Shown here piece by piece: positions 26,832-35,768 of a stretch of DNA of 64,000 nt. Position 1 is the stretch's first letter, and each line of letters opens with the position of its first letter. The position numbers were made by a program, and so were the translations under genes. The stretch is from Lentzea californiensis (lineage in GTDB: Bacteria > Actinomycetota > Actinomycetes > Mycobacteriales > Pseudonocardiaceae): contig NZ_JANBBE010000008.1 of NCBI RefSeq assembly GCF_024648825.1, positions 1 to 64,000 on the forward strand. The letters are read 5' to 3'. The notes under the pieces are model-generated. The model saw only the letters and a list, made by a program, of their open reading frames with translations. It searched no databases and was not told the origin of the DNA.

Positions 26832-27986
26832 CTAGATGGCGTCCAGGACGGGCTCGAACGCGAGCTCAGCGGCTCCGACGAGCTTCGCGTCACGGCCCAG
26901 GGGTGATGTCACGACCTGGGTCCCGCCGACCGCGCGGGAGACGAGACTGCGCACCTGCACGGCGGAACTCACCGAGTCGACGACGGACGCCGGCAGTGCG
27001 GTGTAGAGGTCGCCGAGCACGACCATCTCCGGGCCGAGGACGTTGACGATGTTCGCGAGCCCCAGTGCGAGCCAGCCGGCGAACTCGTCGAGCACCGACG
27101 GGTCGTCCAACGCCCGCAGCGCCGCGACGACCGCGCCGCGCGGAGCGTCGTCGGGAAGGCCCAGCGCCCGGCACAGCGCCGGTTCGCCCACCTCGGTCTC
27201 CCAGCAGCCGTCGCAGCCGCAGTAGCACCGGCGGCCGCGCGGGTTGACCACCATGTGCCCGAGTTCGCCGACGTAACCGCCGGAGCCGCGCAACGGCTGC
27301 CCGGACACGATCACTCCCCCGCCGACGCCGACGTCCGCGGAGATGTAGACCATGTCCGAGGACGAGCGGGCCGCGCCGCGCACGTGCTCGGCGAGAGCAC
27401 CGAGTTCCGCGTCGTTGCCGACCTGGACCGGCAGCTTCAGCACCGCCTCCAGGCGCTTGCCGAGCGCGACACCGGTCCAGTGCAGGTTGGGGGCCTCGTG
27501 GACGTGCCCGTCGGCGCGTCGCACGACGCCGGGCACCGAGACCCCCACCCCGACGGCGGTGGCGTCGAGGTCGTCGGCCATGAGGCGCGCCGACTCGACG
27601 ATGTGCGTGATGACCTCCCCCGGATCACGTGTCCGGTGCAGGTTCCAGCTGTCCCGTCCGAGGATCTCCCCGCCGAGGCCGACGAACCCCATCGCGACGT
27701 GCTCGACGCGCACGTCGATCGCGATGACGACGGCGGCGTTCGGCTGGGGCAGCACGAGCAGGGACGGGCGGCCCGCTCCGCTGCGCAGAGCGGGCACGCG
27801 TTCGGCGACGACACCGGCTTCGGCGAGGCCGTCCACCAGGGCCTTGATCGTGCTGCGGTTGAGGCCGAGCTCAGCCGCGAGCGACGCCCTGGTGGACGGT
27901 CCGTCGATGTGCAGGCGGCGCAGCAGCGCCGTCCTGTTGTGCCTGCGGATCTCGTCGGGACGAGTGCCGGACGTGGGACCGGTCAC
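26832..27986 (-). CDS. ROK-family transcriptional repressor
   Basis: This 384-residue protein has an N-terminal winged HTH (about 12-75: RRHNRTALLRRLH, LAAELGLNRSTIKALVDGL) fused to a ROK sugar-kinase-like domain. The zinc motif follows GELGHMVV with CYCGCDGCWE, the mark of ROK repressors. It starts five bases after the permease stop, so it is the last gene of the sugar ABC operon and most likely represses that operon until sugar binds. A GTTGTG-N3-CACAAC site upstream of the binding-protein gene is a candidate operator. The inducer is probably the transported pentose or hexose. Confidence 0.9.
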   Translation of the reverse strand: MTGPTSGTRPDEIRRHNRTALLRRLHIDGPSTRASLAAELGLNRSTIKALVDGLAEAGVVAERVPALRSGAGRPSLLVLPQPNAAVVIAIDVRVEHVAMGFVGLGGEILGRDSWNLHRTRDPGEVITHIVESARLMADDLDATAVGVGVSVPGVVRRADGHVHEAPNLHWTGVALGKRLEAVLKLPVQVGNDAELGALAEHVRGAARSSSDMVYISADVGVGGGVIVSGQPLRGSGGYVGELGHMVVNPRGRRCYCGCDGCWETEVGEPALCRALGLPDDAPRGAVVAALRALDDPSVLDEFAGWLALGLANIVNVLGPEMVVLGDLYTALPASVVDSVSSAVQVRSLVSRAVGGTQVVTSPLGRDAKLVGAAELAFEPVLDAI

Positions 27987-27990
27987 CGCG

Positions 27991-29448
27991 TCATCGAGCC
28001 GCGGTGGCCGCCCGGCGGCGGGACAACGCGTCGACGCTCGCGGCGAGCAGCAGGACCAGTCCGGTCACGATGAACACGACGGCGGCGGGCTGCTTGAGCA
28101 GGCCCATGCCGTTCTGGATGATCGCGAGCACCGCACCACCGATGACCGCGTCGCGCAGCCGGCCCTTGCCGCCGAACAGCGACGTGCCACCGATGACGGC
28201 CGCACCGACCGACAGCAGCAGCGTGTTGCCGGCACCGGCGTTCGGGTCGACGGAGCCGACCTTGGACGAGTACACGATCGCACCGATCGCGGCGGCCGAG
28301 GAGGCGATGACGAACACGCTCATCCTGATCCGCTCGACGTTGATACCGGCGCGGCGCGCGGCCTCCTTGTTGCCACCGACGGCGTAGACGTGACGGCCGT
28401 AGCTGGTGCGGTCGAGCACGAAGGTGCCGATCACGAGCAGCACGAGGACCAGCGGAACCACGTACGGCACGCCCTCGATGATCACGAGGTCGCTCGGCGC
28501 CCGGTTCAGCGAGAGCGCGTAGGTGATGACGGCGGCCAGCACCGCGAGGGCGCCGATCTTGGCCATCACCAGCGAGGTGGGCTGGGCCACGAGTCCCTTG
28601 CGCAGGCGCGAGAAGTGGCGGATGAGCACGATCGCCGCGTAGCCGCCGACGGAGATGACGAACAACGCCCAGGAACCCACGAAGTTCAGGTTGCCGTTGG
28701 CGACGTTGAAGATCGTGTCGTCGCGCAGGCCGAGCGTGCCACCGTCACCGATGAACTGCAGCACGACACCGCCCCAGACGAGGAACAGTGCCAGGGTCAC
28801 GACGAACGACGGGATGCCGACCTTCGCGACCAGGAAGCCCGTGATGGAGCCGATGGCCGCGCCGACGCAGATCGCGAGCAGCATCTCGAGCCAGGCGTTC
28901 GCGGGGATGCCGACCGCGGCGATCACGAGCGCGATCGCGGACAGCACCGCGCCGGCCCAGATCTTCATCACCGAGGCGAGCACGATGGCGAGCACCAGCA
29001 GGCCGCAGAACACGTAGAACACCGTGTCGCCCATGCCGCCGAGCAGGTTGCCGTTGTTGATGAGGTGCAGTGCCATCACCGCCGCCGTCACACCGGACGC
29101 GGTACCGGCCGACAGGTCGATCTCGCCGAGCAGCAGCACGAACACCAGGCCCATCGCGATGATGGTGATGCTGGCGCCCTGCTGGAGCAGGTTGGCGAGG
29201 TTGCCGAGGGTGAAGAACGTGGGGGACAACGCGCTGAACACGACGAGCAGCACGACGAGCCCGAGCAGCGCGGGCAGCGAGCCGAGCTCGCCGCCGCGGA
29301 CCCTGGCCCAGTAGTCGCGCACGGCCTCGCCCGTGGACTGGGACGTCGTGTCGATGCCGAAGTCGGAGATCGCACCCTGCTGGGGCGTCTCGTGGTCGTG
29401 CTCGTGCTTTTCGGTGGTGTCGGTCATGCCGCCCTCTTCGGAACTCAT
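27991..29448 (-). CDS. sugar ABC transporter permease (XylH/FrcC-like, CUT2)
   Basis: This 485-residue permease has ten or more hydrophobic helices (from about residue 55) and the BPD_transp_2 core of CUT2 transporters (GEIDLSAGTASGVTAAVMA, AARRAGINVERIRMSVFV). An acidic/His-rich hydrophilic N-terminus (about 1-50) is not part of the fold. It is longer than E. coli XylH because of extra helices in the middle. The first ATG shares a base with the ATPase stop codon; an alternative ATG seven codons later (29427) has its own AGAGG site and could be the real start. Confidence 0.9.
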   Translation of the reverse strand: MSSEEGGMTDTTEKHEHDHETPQQGAISDFGIDTTSQSTGEAVRDYWARVRGGELGSLPALLGLVVLLVVFSALSPTFFTLGNLANLLQQGASITIIAMGLVFVLLLGEIDLSAGTASGVTAAVMALHLINNGNLLGGMGDTVFYVFCGLLVLAIVLASVMKIWAGAVLSAIALVIAAVGIPANAWLEMLLAICVGAAIGSITGFLVAKVGIPSFVVTLALFLVWGGVVLQFIGDGGTLGLRDDTIFNVANGNLNFVGSWALFVISVGGYAAIVLIRHFSRLRKGLVAQPTSLVMAKIGALAVLAAVITYALSLNRAPSDLVIIEGVPYVVPLVLVLLVIGTFVLDRTSYGRHVYAVGGNKEAARRAGINVERIRMSVFVIASSAAAIGAIVYSSKVGSVDPNAGAGNTLLLSVGAAVIGGTSLFGGKGRLRDAVIGGAVLAIIQNGMGLLKQPAAVVFIVTGLVLLLAASVDALSRRRAATAAR

Positions 29449-30221
29449 CAGATCGTCGCCGCCTCAGGGCGGGCGATGCCCAGGTCACCGGAACGACCGG
29501 CGGTGATCAGCTCGACGACCTGGCCGTGCGTGACGTCCTTGGACCCCACGACGGCGGCCATGCGGCCGAGGTAGAGGCACGCGATCTTGTCGGCGACCTC
29601 GAAGACGTCGTTCATGTTGTGGCTGATCAGCACAACGCCCAGGCCCTGCTCCGCGAGCCTGCGGACCAGGTCGAGCACCTGCCGCGTCTGCGCGACGCCG
29701 AGCGCAGCGGTGGGTTCGTCGAGCAGGACGACCTTGCTGTTCCACAGCACGGCCTTGGCGATCGCCACGGTCTGGCGCTGACCGCCGGACAGCGACGAGA
29801 CCTGGGTGCGCACCGACTTGACCGTGCGGACGGACAGCGACGCCAGCGTCTTGCGCGCCGCCTGTTCCATGTCGGTCTCGTCGAGCAGGCCGCCCTTGGT
29901 GCGCTCACGGCCGAGGAACATGTTCTGGACGATGTCCAGGTTGTCGGCCAGCGCGAGGTCCTGGTAGACGACCTCGATCCCGAGATCCGCGGCGTCGCGC
30001 GGGCCCTTGATGTGCACCGGCTCGCCGGCGAAGAGGACCTCGCCGGAGTCGGTCGGGTGAATGCCCGCGATGCACTTGACCAGCGTCGACTTGCCTGCGC
30101 CGTTGTCGCCGACGAGGGCGGTGACCTCGCCTGGGTGGACGTCGAGGTCGATGTCGTGCAGGACGTGCACGGGGCCGAAGCTCTTGTTGATGCCGCGCAG
30201 CTCGAGAATCGGCTCGCTCAC
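29448..30221 (-). CDS. sugar ABC transporter ATP-binding protein, single domain
   Basis: This 257-residue ATPase has Walker A GDNGAGKST, the signature LSGGQRQ, Walker B VVLLDEPTAAL and the H-loop LISHN. Most CUT2 ATPases have two fused domains of about 500 residues. This one has a single domain, as in FrcA-type fructose importers, so it should act as a homodimer. It lies between the binding protein and the permease, with a strong hairpin in the gap upstream that may lower its expression relative to the binding protein. Confidence 0.93.
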   Translation of the reverse strand: MSEPILELRGINKSFGPVHVLHDIDLDVHPGEVTALVGDNGAGKSTLVKCIAGIHPTDSGEVLFAGEPVHIKGPRDAADLGIEVVYQDLALADNLDIVQNMFLGRERTKGGLLDETDMEQAARKTLASLSVRTVKSVRTQVSSLSGGQRQTVAIAKAVLWNSKVVLLDEPTAALGVAQTRQVLDLVRRLAEQGLGVVLISHNMNDVFEVADKIACLYLGRMAAVVGSKDVTHGQVVELITAGRSGDLGIARPEAATI

Positions 30222-30251
30222 TGGGTTTCCTCCGTGGTTACCACGCGCCGA

Positions 30252-30280
30252 GGCGGGGTGCGGAGGTTCCGCACCCCGCC
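30252..30280 (-). terminator. intra-operon hairpin after the binding-protein gene
   Basis: A 13-bp perfect stem (GGCGGGGTGCGGA and TCCGCACCCCGCC) with a GGT loop lies between the binding-protein gene and the ATPase gene on the minus strand. Such hairpins often stabilise the upstream mRNA or partly terminate, giving more binding protein than transporter. Confidence 0.75.
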
Positions 30281-30294
30281 CGACGCACGCGGTC

Positions 30295-31419
30295 TTACTT
30301 GATGCCGAGCTCGGTGCAGGCGGCCTGGGTGTCGGCGACGCAGATCTCCGACGCCTTGACGAAGCCGGCGTCCACGACGCTCTTGACCTTGTCCTTGGTG
30401 ATCAGCTGCGCGGACAGCAGGACGGACTTGACCTTGCGGTTGCCCTTGCTGTCGTCCGTCGAGGCGGACGCGAGCGCGTCGGCGGCGGCGGTGTCGCCCT
30501 TGGCGAGAGCGCCGGCCAGCTTGGCGGCGGCCTCGGCCTCGTCCTTGATGGGCTTGAAGACGGTCATGTACTGGTCACCGCGGAGCACGGCCTGCAGGCC
30601 GTCCGGGGTGGCGTCCTGACCGGTGACCGGGACCTTGCCGTTCAGGCCGACCTTCTTCAGAACCGTGATCACAGCGCCGGCGAGGCCGTCGTTGGCGGCG
30701 ACGACGCCGTCCACCTTGCCGCCGTTGCTGGTCAGGATCTGCTCGAAGACCTGGCCACCCTTCTGGTTGTCCCAGTTGTCGATCGGCTGGGACTGGACCA
30801 GCTTGAGCTTGCCCGAGTCGTAGAGCGGCTTGAGGACCTTCTGCTGGCCCTGGTGGAACAGGGTCGCGTTGTTGTCCGTCGGCGCGCCCTCGATCTCGAT
30901 GACGTTCGCACCCTGCGGGGTGGCCTTCATCGCTTCCGAGAGACCCTGGCCCTGCAGTTCGCCGACCTTCACGTTGTCGAACGACACGTAGTAGGACGAG
31001 CTGCCACCGGTGTTCAGGCGGTCGTAGTCGATGACCTGGATGCCCTGGGCCTGCGCCTTCTTGGCGACAGAGGCACCGACCTCGCTGTTGGGCGTGGCGA
31101 TGATCAGGACCTTGACGCCGGCGTTGATCATGCCGTCGGCCAGGGTGCTGAACTTCTGGACGTCGCCCTGCGCGTTCTGGATGTCGGGGTCGAGCCCCTC
31201 CTTCTTCAGAGCGGCCTCGAGGAGCGGCTTGTCGAAGCCCTCCCAGCGCGCGGAGGAGGCGGTCTCGGGCAGGATCACGCCGACCTTCGCGCCCGTGCCG
31301 CTGCCAGTGTTCGATTCAGTGCTTCCTCCGGTGCCGGAGGACGTGTTGGCGCCGCACGCCGAAACCGCCAGGGCGAGGCCTGCGGTAACAGCGATGGAAG
31401 CGAGAGTCTTGCTGCGCAT
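30295..31419 (-). CDS. sugar-binding lipoprotein of the ABC importer (XylF-like)
   Basis: This 374-residue lipoprotein has a signal peptide with lipobox VSAC (Cys at about 22), a Ser/Gly/Thr linker, then a type I periplasmic-binding fold (about 48-340: KVGVILPETASSARWEGFD, GVKVLIIATPNS, GVVAANDGLAGAVI, PVTGQDAT). This pattern is that of XylF/RbsB-type pentose binding proteins; the C-terminal DTQAAC may add a disulfide. It is the first gene of a four-gene operon (binding protein, ATPase, permease, ROK repressor). Xylose is the best guess for the substrate, but fructose or ribose cannot be excluded. Confidence 0.9.
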   Translation of the reverse strand: MRSKTLASIAVTAGLALAVSACGANTSSGTGGSTESNTGSGTGAKVGVILPETASSARWEGFDKPLLEAALKKEGLDPDIQNAQGDVQKFSTLADGMINAGVKVLIIATPNSEVGASVAKKAQAQGIQVIDYDRLNTGGSSSYYVSFDNVKVGELQGQGLSEAMKATPQGANVIEIEGAPTDNNATLFHQGQQKVLKPLYDSGKLKLVQSQPIDNWDNQKGGQVFEQILTSNGGKVDGVVAANDGLAGAVITVLKKVGLNGKVPVTGQDATPDGLQAVLRGDQYMTVFKPIKDEAEAAAKLAGALAKGDTAAADALASASTDDSKGNRKVKSVLLSAQLITKDKVKSVVDAGFVKASEICVADTQAACTELGIK

Positions 31420-31455
31420 CCGCCATCCCTTTCACTGCGCTGTGTCACAGAGAAT

Positions 31456-31470
31456 GTTGTGGCGCACAAC
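31456..31470. promoter_or_regulatory. candidate ROK-repressor operator
   Basis: GTTGTG-GCG-CACAAC is a perfect inverted repeat 37 bases upstream of the binding-protein start, where it would overlap the promoter. It is the only strong symmetric site in the gap (31420-31665), which otherwise shows nothing recognisable. The link to the ROK protein is inferred from operon structure. Confidence 0.5.
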
Positions 31471-31665
31471 GTATGCCTGACATATGCGTGACCGGAACCA
31501 CACTGGATCGATTAAGTCGCAACGATGCGGTAACCCTGGCGAAATCTGGTCACCGAGAGTTGTGAGAGCGTTACCACCGCGCTACAGATTTCAGCGGCGA
31601 TATATCGGACATCGCTCGCGGCGGACGCTCACCGGTCACCTCCCGGACATCCCTAGGTTGGGTGC

Positions 31666-32454
31666 ATGACCATCGACAAGGAAGCCGCCGAAAGGCTGGC
31701 GAACTCGTTCGGTGCCGAGGCGGCCCGCTACGACCGCACCCGGCCCGCCTATCCCGGCGAGCTGATCGCGAAGCTCGTCGCCGCGAGTCCCGGGCCGCGG
31801 GTCGCCGAGGTCGGCTGCGGCACCGGCGTCCTGTCGCGGCAACTCCGGGCAGCCGGACTGGACGTGCTCGGGGTGGAGCACGACGAACGGATGGCCGGGT
31901 TCGCCCGCGGCACGGGCGTCACCGTCGAGGTGGCGAAGTTCGAGACCTGGGATCCGGCCGGTCGCGAGTTCGACGCCGTCGTCGCCGGGCAGTCGTGGCA
32001 CTGGGTCGACGCCGAGGCGGGGCTGGCGCAGGCCGCGCGGGTCCTGCGGCCCGGCGGGGTGTTCGTGGCGCTCTGGCACGTGTTCGGGACGCCGGAACCG
32101 ATCTCCGAGGCCTTCGCCGCCGCCTACGACAAGGTGGCGCCGCAGATGCCGCACCGCGTCGGTCACTCCTACGACGAGGCGTTCAAGGCCTACCAGGAGC
32201 GCTGTGTGCGCACGGCCGACGAGTTCGCCGGCACGGGCGAGTTCTCCGGCGCCGAGCAGTGGTCAGCCGACTGGGAGCGGAGCTTCACGACAGCCGAGTT
32301 CCTCGACCTCACGCGCACCATGAGCCCGATGTCCCTGCTCAGCGCGGAGCAGATCACCGGGCTCATGTCCGGCATCGGCGGTGCGATCGACGCGATCGGC
32401 GGCCGGTTGACCATTCGCTACAGCACGCTCGCCGTCGCCATCACGCGCAACTGA
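31666..32454 (+). CDS. class I SAM-dependent methyltransferase
   Basis: This 262-residue cytosolic methyltransferase has the SAM motif I VAEVGCGTGVLSRQL at about 45-60. An acidic residue follows strand 2 (VLGVEHDERM), and motif IV is FDAVVAGQSWHWVD, a pattern common in the UbiE/Tam-like Methyltransf_11 group. The substrate is not evident. It is a single gene, divergent from the sugar operon and convergent with the helicase (7 bases between stop codons). Confidence 0.85.
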   Translation: MTIDKEAAERLANSFGAEAARYDRTRPAYPGELIAKLVAASPGPRVAEVGCGTGVLSRQLRAAGLDVLGVEHDERMAGFARGTGVTVEVAKFETWDPAGREFDAVVAGQSWHWVDAEAGLAQAARVLRPGGVFVALWHVFGTPEPISEAFAAAYDKVAPQMPHRVGHSYDEAFKAYQERCVRTADEFAGTGEFSGAEQWSADWERSFTTAEFLDLTRTMSPMSLLSAEQITGLMSGIGGAIDAIGGRLTIRYSTLAVAITRN

Positions 32455-32461
32455 CACCGCT

Positions 32462-34165
32462 CTACCAGGAGCGCAGCGTGGCGATCCGTTCTTCGAGCTG
32501 CTCGATGGTGGCCATCGCGGTCGGCGGCCCGCCGCAGTACTCGCGCAGCTGGTTGTGGATCTTGCCGTGCGGCTTCTTCGTGCGGTGGTGGTGCATCGCG
32601 ACGAGGGTGTTGAGCTCCTTGCGCAGCGACGTGAGGCGTTCCTGCACACCCACGGGCCGTGCCTCGCGCACCGCGACCTCGGGCTTGGGGCGCTTGGCGG
32701 CGATCGCCATCTGCTCCTCCTGCCGCTGCAGCAGCAGGGTGCGCACCTGGTCCGGTTCGAGCAGCCCCGGCAGGCCCAGGTACTCCTGCTCCTCGTCGGA
32801 GCCCGCGAGGGTCGGGGCGCCGAACGACGAGCCGTCGTAGATCACCTGGTCGAGCTCGGCGGTGGTGCCCAGCGCGGTGAAGGCGCGCTCGTCCTCGCCG
32901 GGTTCGTCCTTGACCGCGTTCGCCGCGGCCATCAGCTCGTCGTCCCAGCCGTCCTTCTCGCGGTGCGGCTTGCCCAGGACGTGGTCGCGCTCGGCTTCCA
33001 GCTCGGACGCGAGCGCCAGCAGCACCGGCACCGACGGCAGGAACACCGAGGCGGTCTCGCCGGGCTTCCGGTTGCGCACGAAGCGGCCGATGGCCTGGGC
33101 GAAGAACAACGGGGTCGACGACGACGTCGCGTACACGCCGACCGCGAGCCGCGGCACGTCGACGCCCTCGGACACCATGCGGACGGCGATCATCCAGCGT
33201 TCGTTCGTCGCGGCGAACTCGGCGATCTTGCCGGACGCCTTCGGGTCGTCCGAGAGGACGAGCGTCGGGATGTGGCCCGTGACGCGCTGGAGCACCTGCG
33301 CGTAGGCCTTCGCGACGGTCTGGTCGGTCGCGATCACCAGGCCGCCCGCGTCGGGCAGGCCGTTCTCGCGCTTCTGCGTGAGTCTTTGGTCGGCGGCGCG
33401 CAGGACGGACGCCACCCAGTCGCCGGCCGGGTCCAGGGCGGTGCGCCACGCCCGCGCGGTCTGCTCCTGGGTCAGCGGCTCGCCCAGGCGCGCGGTGAAC
33501 TCCTCGCCCGCACTGGTCCGCCACGACGCCTCACCCGAGTACGCCAGGAAGAGCACGGGCCGCACCACGCCGTCGCGCAGCGCGTCGGAGTACCCGTACG
33601 TGTGATCGGCCTTGGATGTCTTGAAACCGCCCGAACCCTCTTCGTAGGTGACGAACGGGATCGGCGAGTCGTCCGAGCGGAACGGCGTGCCGGTGAGACA
33701 CAAACGGCGCACCGCGGGCGTGAACGCCTCACGGATCGCATCACCCCACGACTTGGCATCACCGCCGTGGTGCACCTCGTCGAGCAGCACGAGCGTCTTG
33801 CGGTTCTCGGTGCGCACCCGGTGCAACGTCGGATGGGCGGCGACCTGTGCGTACGTGACGGCCACGCCGTGGTAGTCGCGGGAGGTCATCGCGTTGGTGT
33901 TGCGGAAGTTCGAGTCGATGTGGATGCCCTGCTCGGCAGCCGCCTTCGCCCACTGGTGCTTGAGGTGCTCGGTGGGCGTGACGATCGTGACGGCCTCGAT
34001 CGTCCTGTCGGCCAGCAACTCGGCGGCAACGCGGAGCCCGAAGGTCGTCTTGCCCGCACCCGGCGTCGCGACGGCGAGGAAGTCCTTGGGTTTGACGGCG
34101 AGGTACTTGGTCAGCGCGCGCCGCTGCCATGCCCGCAGCGGTCGCATTGCTGCTGTCGCTGTCAC
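32462..34165 (-). CDS. DEAD/DEAH-box helicase (SF2)
   Basis: This 567-residue SF2 helicase has motif I TPGAGKTTFGL and motif II DEVHH (a DEVH variant of the DEAD box). Motif III is CLTGTPFRSDDS, and the C-terminal RecA lobe carries VRMVSEGVDVPRL and QAIGRFVR (motifs V and VI). It resembles the UvrB/RAD25-like ResIII type. The C-terminal about 120 residues are charged and helical. The GTG at 34165 is chosen over the upstream ATG because GAGGAG lies ten bases before it. A role in DNA repair or RNA processing is possible and cannot be resolved here. Confidence 0.88.
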   Translation of the reverse strand: MTATAAMRPLRAWQRRALTKYLAVKPKDFLAVATPGAGKTTFGLRVAAELLADRTIEAVTIVTPTEHLKHQWAKAAAEQGIHIDSNFRNTNAMTSRDYHGVAVTYAQVAAHPTLHRVRTENRKTLVLLDEVHHGGDAKSWGDAIREAFTPAVRRLCLTGTPFRSDDSPIPFVTYEEGSGGFKTSKADHTYGYSDALRDGVVRPVLFLAYSGEASWRTSAGEEFTARLGEPLTQEQTARAWRTALDPAGDWVASVLRAADQRLTQKRENGLPDAGGLVIATDQTVAKAYAQVLQRVTGHIPTLVLSDDPKASGKIAEFAATNERWMIAVRMVSEGVDVPRLAVGVYATSSSTPLFFAQAIGRFVRNRKPGETASVFLPSVPVLLALASELEAERDHVLGKPHREKDGWDDELMAAANAVKDEPGEDERAFTALGTTAELDQVIYDGSSFGAPTLAGSDEEQEYLGLPGLLEPDQVRTLLLQRQEEQMAIAAKRPKPEVAVREARPVGVQERLTSLRKELNTLVAMHHHRTKKPHGKIHNQLREYCGGPPTAMATIEQLEERIATLRSW

Positions 34166-34288
34166 AGACGTGTTTCTCCTCATTTATGCAGGTCAAACAT
34201 GGCAATACCCTCAGGCAGACCGTGGCCGAGGGCACTGCGACTCTACCTGTTCCGGGCGGCGATGCCGCGAAACGTGGCGGTATGCACC

Positions 34289-35389
34289 ATGCTTGTCATT
34301 GCGATGGGTTCGCCTACCGACAACGACGCACGCAGGTCCGGCCGCAAGGGGCCGCTGCGTCTATTCGCGCGCACGTTGTCGAAGGCGTGGCAGCACAACA
34401 TCTTCTCAGAAGCCGCCGAAGCCGCGTTCTGGCAGACCCTGTCGTTCCCCCCGCTGCTGCTCGGCGTGCTGGGCTCGATGGGCTGGATCGGCACCTGGTT
34501 CGGCCCCGAGATCGTCCTCTCCGTGCAGGAGAAGATCATCGGGTTCACCCGGACGATCTTCAGCGCGGACGTCGTCAACGGCGTGATCCAGCCGACCGTC
34601 GCGGAGATCCTGTCGACCGGCAAGGGCGAGATCGTCTCGATCGGCTTCCTGATCTCGCTGTGGGCGGGGTCGTCGGCCATGTCGTCGTTCGTCGACGCGA
34701 TCACGGTCGCCCACGGCCAGTACGGCGTGCGCAACGAGGTGTGGCAACGGTTCTTCGCGTTGCTGCTCTACTTGGTGTCACTGGTGGCGCTGGTGATCGG
34801 CCTGCCGGTGCTGGCGCTGGGCCCGGACCTCCTGCCGGAGCTCTTCCCGGCGTCCTGGCAGCCGTACATCACGACGTGGGTCGGCCGGTTCTACTACCCC
34901 GGCGTGGCACTGCTGCTGGTGCTCTCGCTGTCGATGCTCTACAAGGTCGCGCTGCCGCGAAGGCTGCCGTACCACCGCGTGCTGCCCGGCGCGATCCTCG
35001 CGATGGCGTTCTTCATCCTGTCGTCGATCGGCCTGCGCCTGTACATCCAGTGGATCACCACCACCGGCTACACCTACGGCGCGCTGGCGACGCCGATCGC
35101 GTTCCTGCTGTTCGTGTTCTTCATCGGCCTGGCGATCACGATCGGCGCGTACTTCAACAGCGCCGTCCAGGACATGTGGCCGGCCCGGATGACCCGCCGC
35201 CAGCGCCGCCGCTGGCGCAGGCTCGAGATGGAGCGCGCGGCGTCCCGCATCCGCGAGGAGAGCGCACCCAAGCAGGAGAACGACAACACGGGCTACTCGG
35301 CGCCCTCCCCCGCGGACACGCAGCTGACGACGCCGCTGAAGATCCAGGAGCAGCGGTCGCACAGCGAGGAAGAGAAGCAGCGGGGTTAG
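34289..35389 (+). CDS. YihY/BrkB family inner-membrane protein
   Basis: This 366-residue protein has six hydrophobic segments (about 45-290), including LSFPPLLLGVLGSMGWIG, ISLWAGSSAMSSFVDAITVA and the AIAFLLFVFFIGLAITIGAYFNS block typical of the YihY/BrkB family (formerly and wrongly called RNase BN). A hydrophilic C-terminal tail of about 75 residues, rich in Arg then Glu/Gln, is probably cytosolic. The frame is open for 1.7 kb upstream only as a shadow of the helicase gene. The ATG at 34289 is the best start but sites nearby are possible. It corresponds to Rv2707 (from memory). Confidence 0.85.
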   Translation: MLVIAMGSPTDNDARRSGRKGPLRLFARTLSKAWQHNIFSEAAEAAFWQTLSFPPLLLGVLGSMGWIGTWFGPEIVLSVQEKIIGFTRTIFSADVVNGVIQPTVAEILSTGKGEIVSIGFLISLWAGSSAMSSFVDAITVAHGQYGVRNEVWQRFFALLLYLVSLVALVIGLPVLALGPDLLPELFPASWQPYITTWVGRFYYPGVALLLVLSLSMLYKVALPRRLPYHRVLPGAILAMAFFILSSIGLRLYIQWITTTGYTYGALATPIAFLLFVFFIGLAITIGAYFNSAVQDMWPARMTRRQRRRWRRLEMERAASRIREESAPKQENDNTGYSAPSPADTQLTTPLKIQEQRSHSEEEKQRG

Positions 35390-35416
35390 CGCCGCCGCGA
35401 ACAAGTCATGAGAACA

Positions 35417-35460
35417 GCAGCGCCCGGCGCCTCGAGCGAGTTCGAGGCGCCGGGCGCTGC
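35417..35460. terminator. strong bidirectional hairpin
   Basis: A 19-bp perfect stem (arms 35417-35435 and 35442-35460, loop GCGAGT) lies between the convergent YihY and DUF3039 genes. It is among the longest perfect stems in the window. Confidence 0.85.
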
Positions 35461-35485
35461 CGGATGAAGTTCTCGGCCGTGTGGC

Positions 35486-35737
35486 TCAGTCGCCGTCGCC
35501 GCCGGGCGGGAGGTTCTCGTAGATCTTCTTGCAGTCCGGGCACACCGGTGAACCGGGCTTCGGCGACCGCGTGACCGGGAAGACCTCGCCACACAGCGCG
35601 ACCACGTGCGTGCCCATCACGGCGCTCTCGGCGATCTTCGCCTTGCGCACGTAGTGGAACATCTTCGGCGTGTCGTCCGAGGACTGGTCGGTCTCGTCCG
35701 GCCGTACGTCGACCTCAGGGAGAGTCTGAGTGCTCAC
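35486..35737 (-). CDS. DUF3039 family protein
   Basis: This is an 83-residue protein of the actinobacterial DUF3039 family. An acidic N-terminus is followed by FHYVRKAKIAESAVMGTHVV, ALCGEVF and CPDCKKIYENLP. The Cys in ALCGE and the CPDC pair, with an upstream His, look like a zinc site. The GTG at 35737 is chosen because homology begins there; the longer open frame overlaps the divergent psuG gene, whose start is 31 bases away. It corresponds to Rv2708c (from memory). The function is unknown. Confidence 0.85.
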   Translation of the reverse strand: MSTQTLPEVDVRPDETDQSSDDTPKMFHYVRKAKIAESAVMGTHVVALCGEVFPVTRSPKPGSPVCPDCKKIYENLPPGGDGD

Positions 35738-35768
35738 GCGCCCAGGGTACCTGGGATGATGCCCACTC

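Noticed and set aside
32555..34288. Extension of the YihY frame 578 codons upstream.
   Set aside because: This part is antisense to the helicase gene, which has clear SF2 motifs. YihY homology starts only near 34289.
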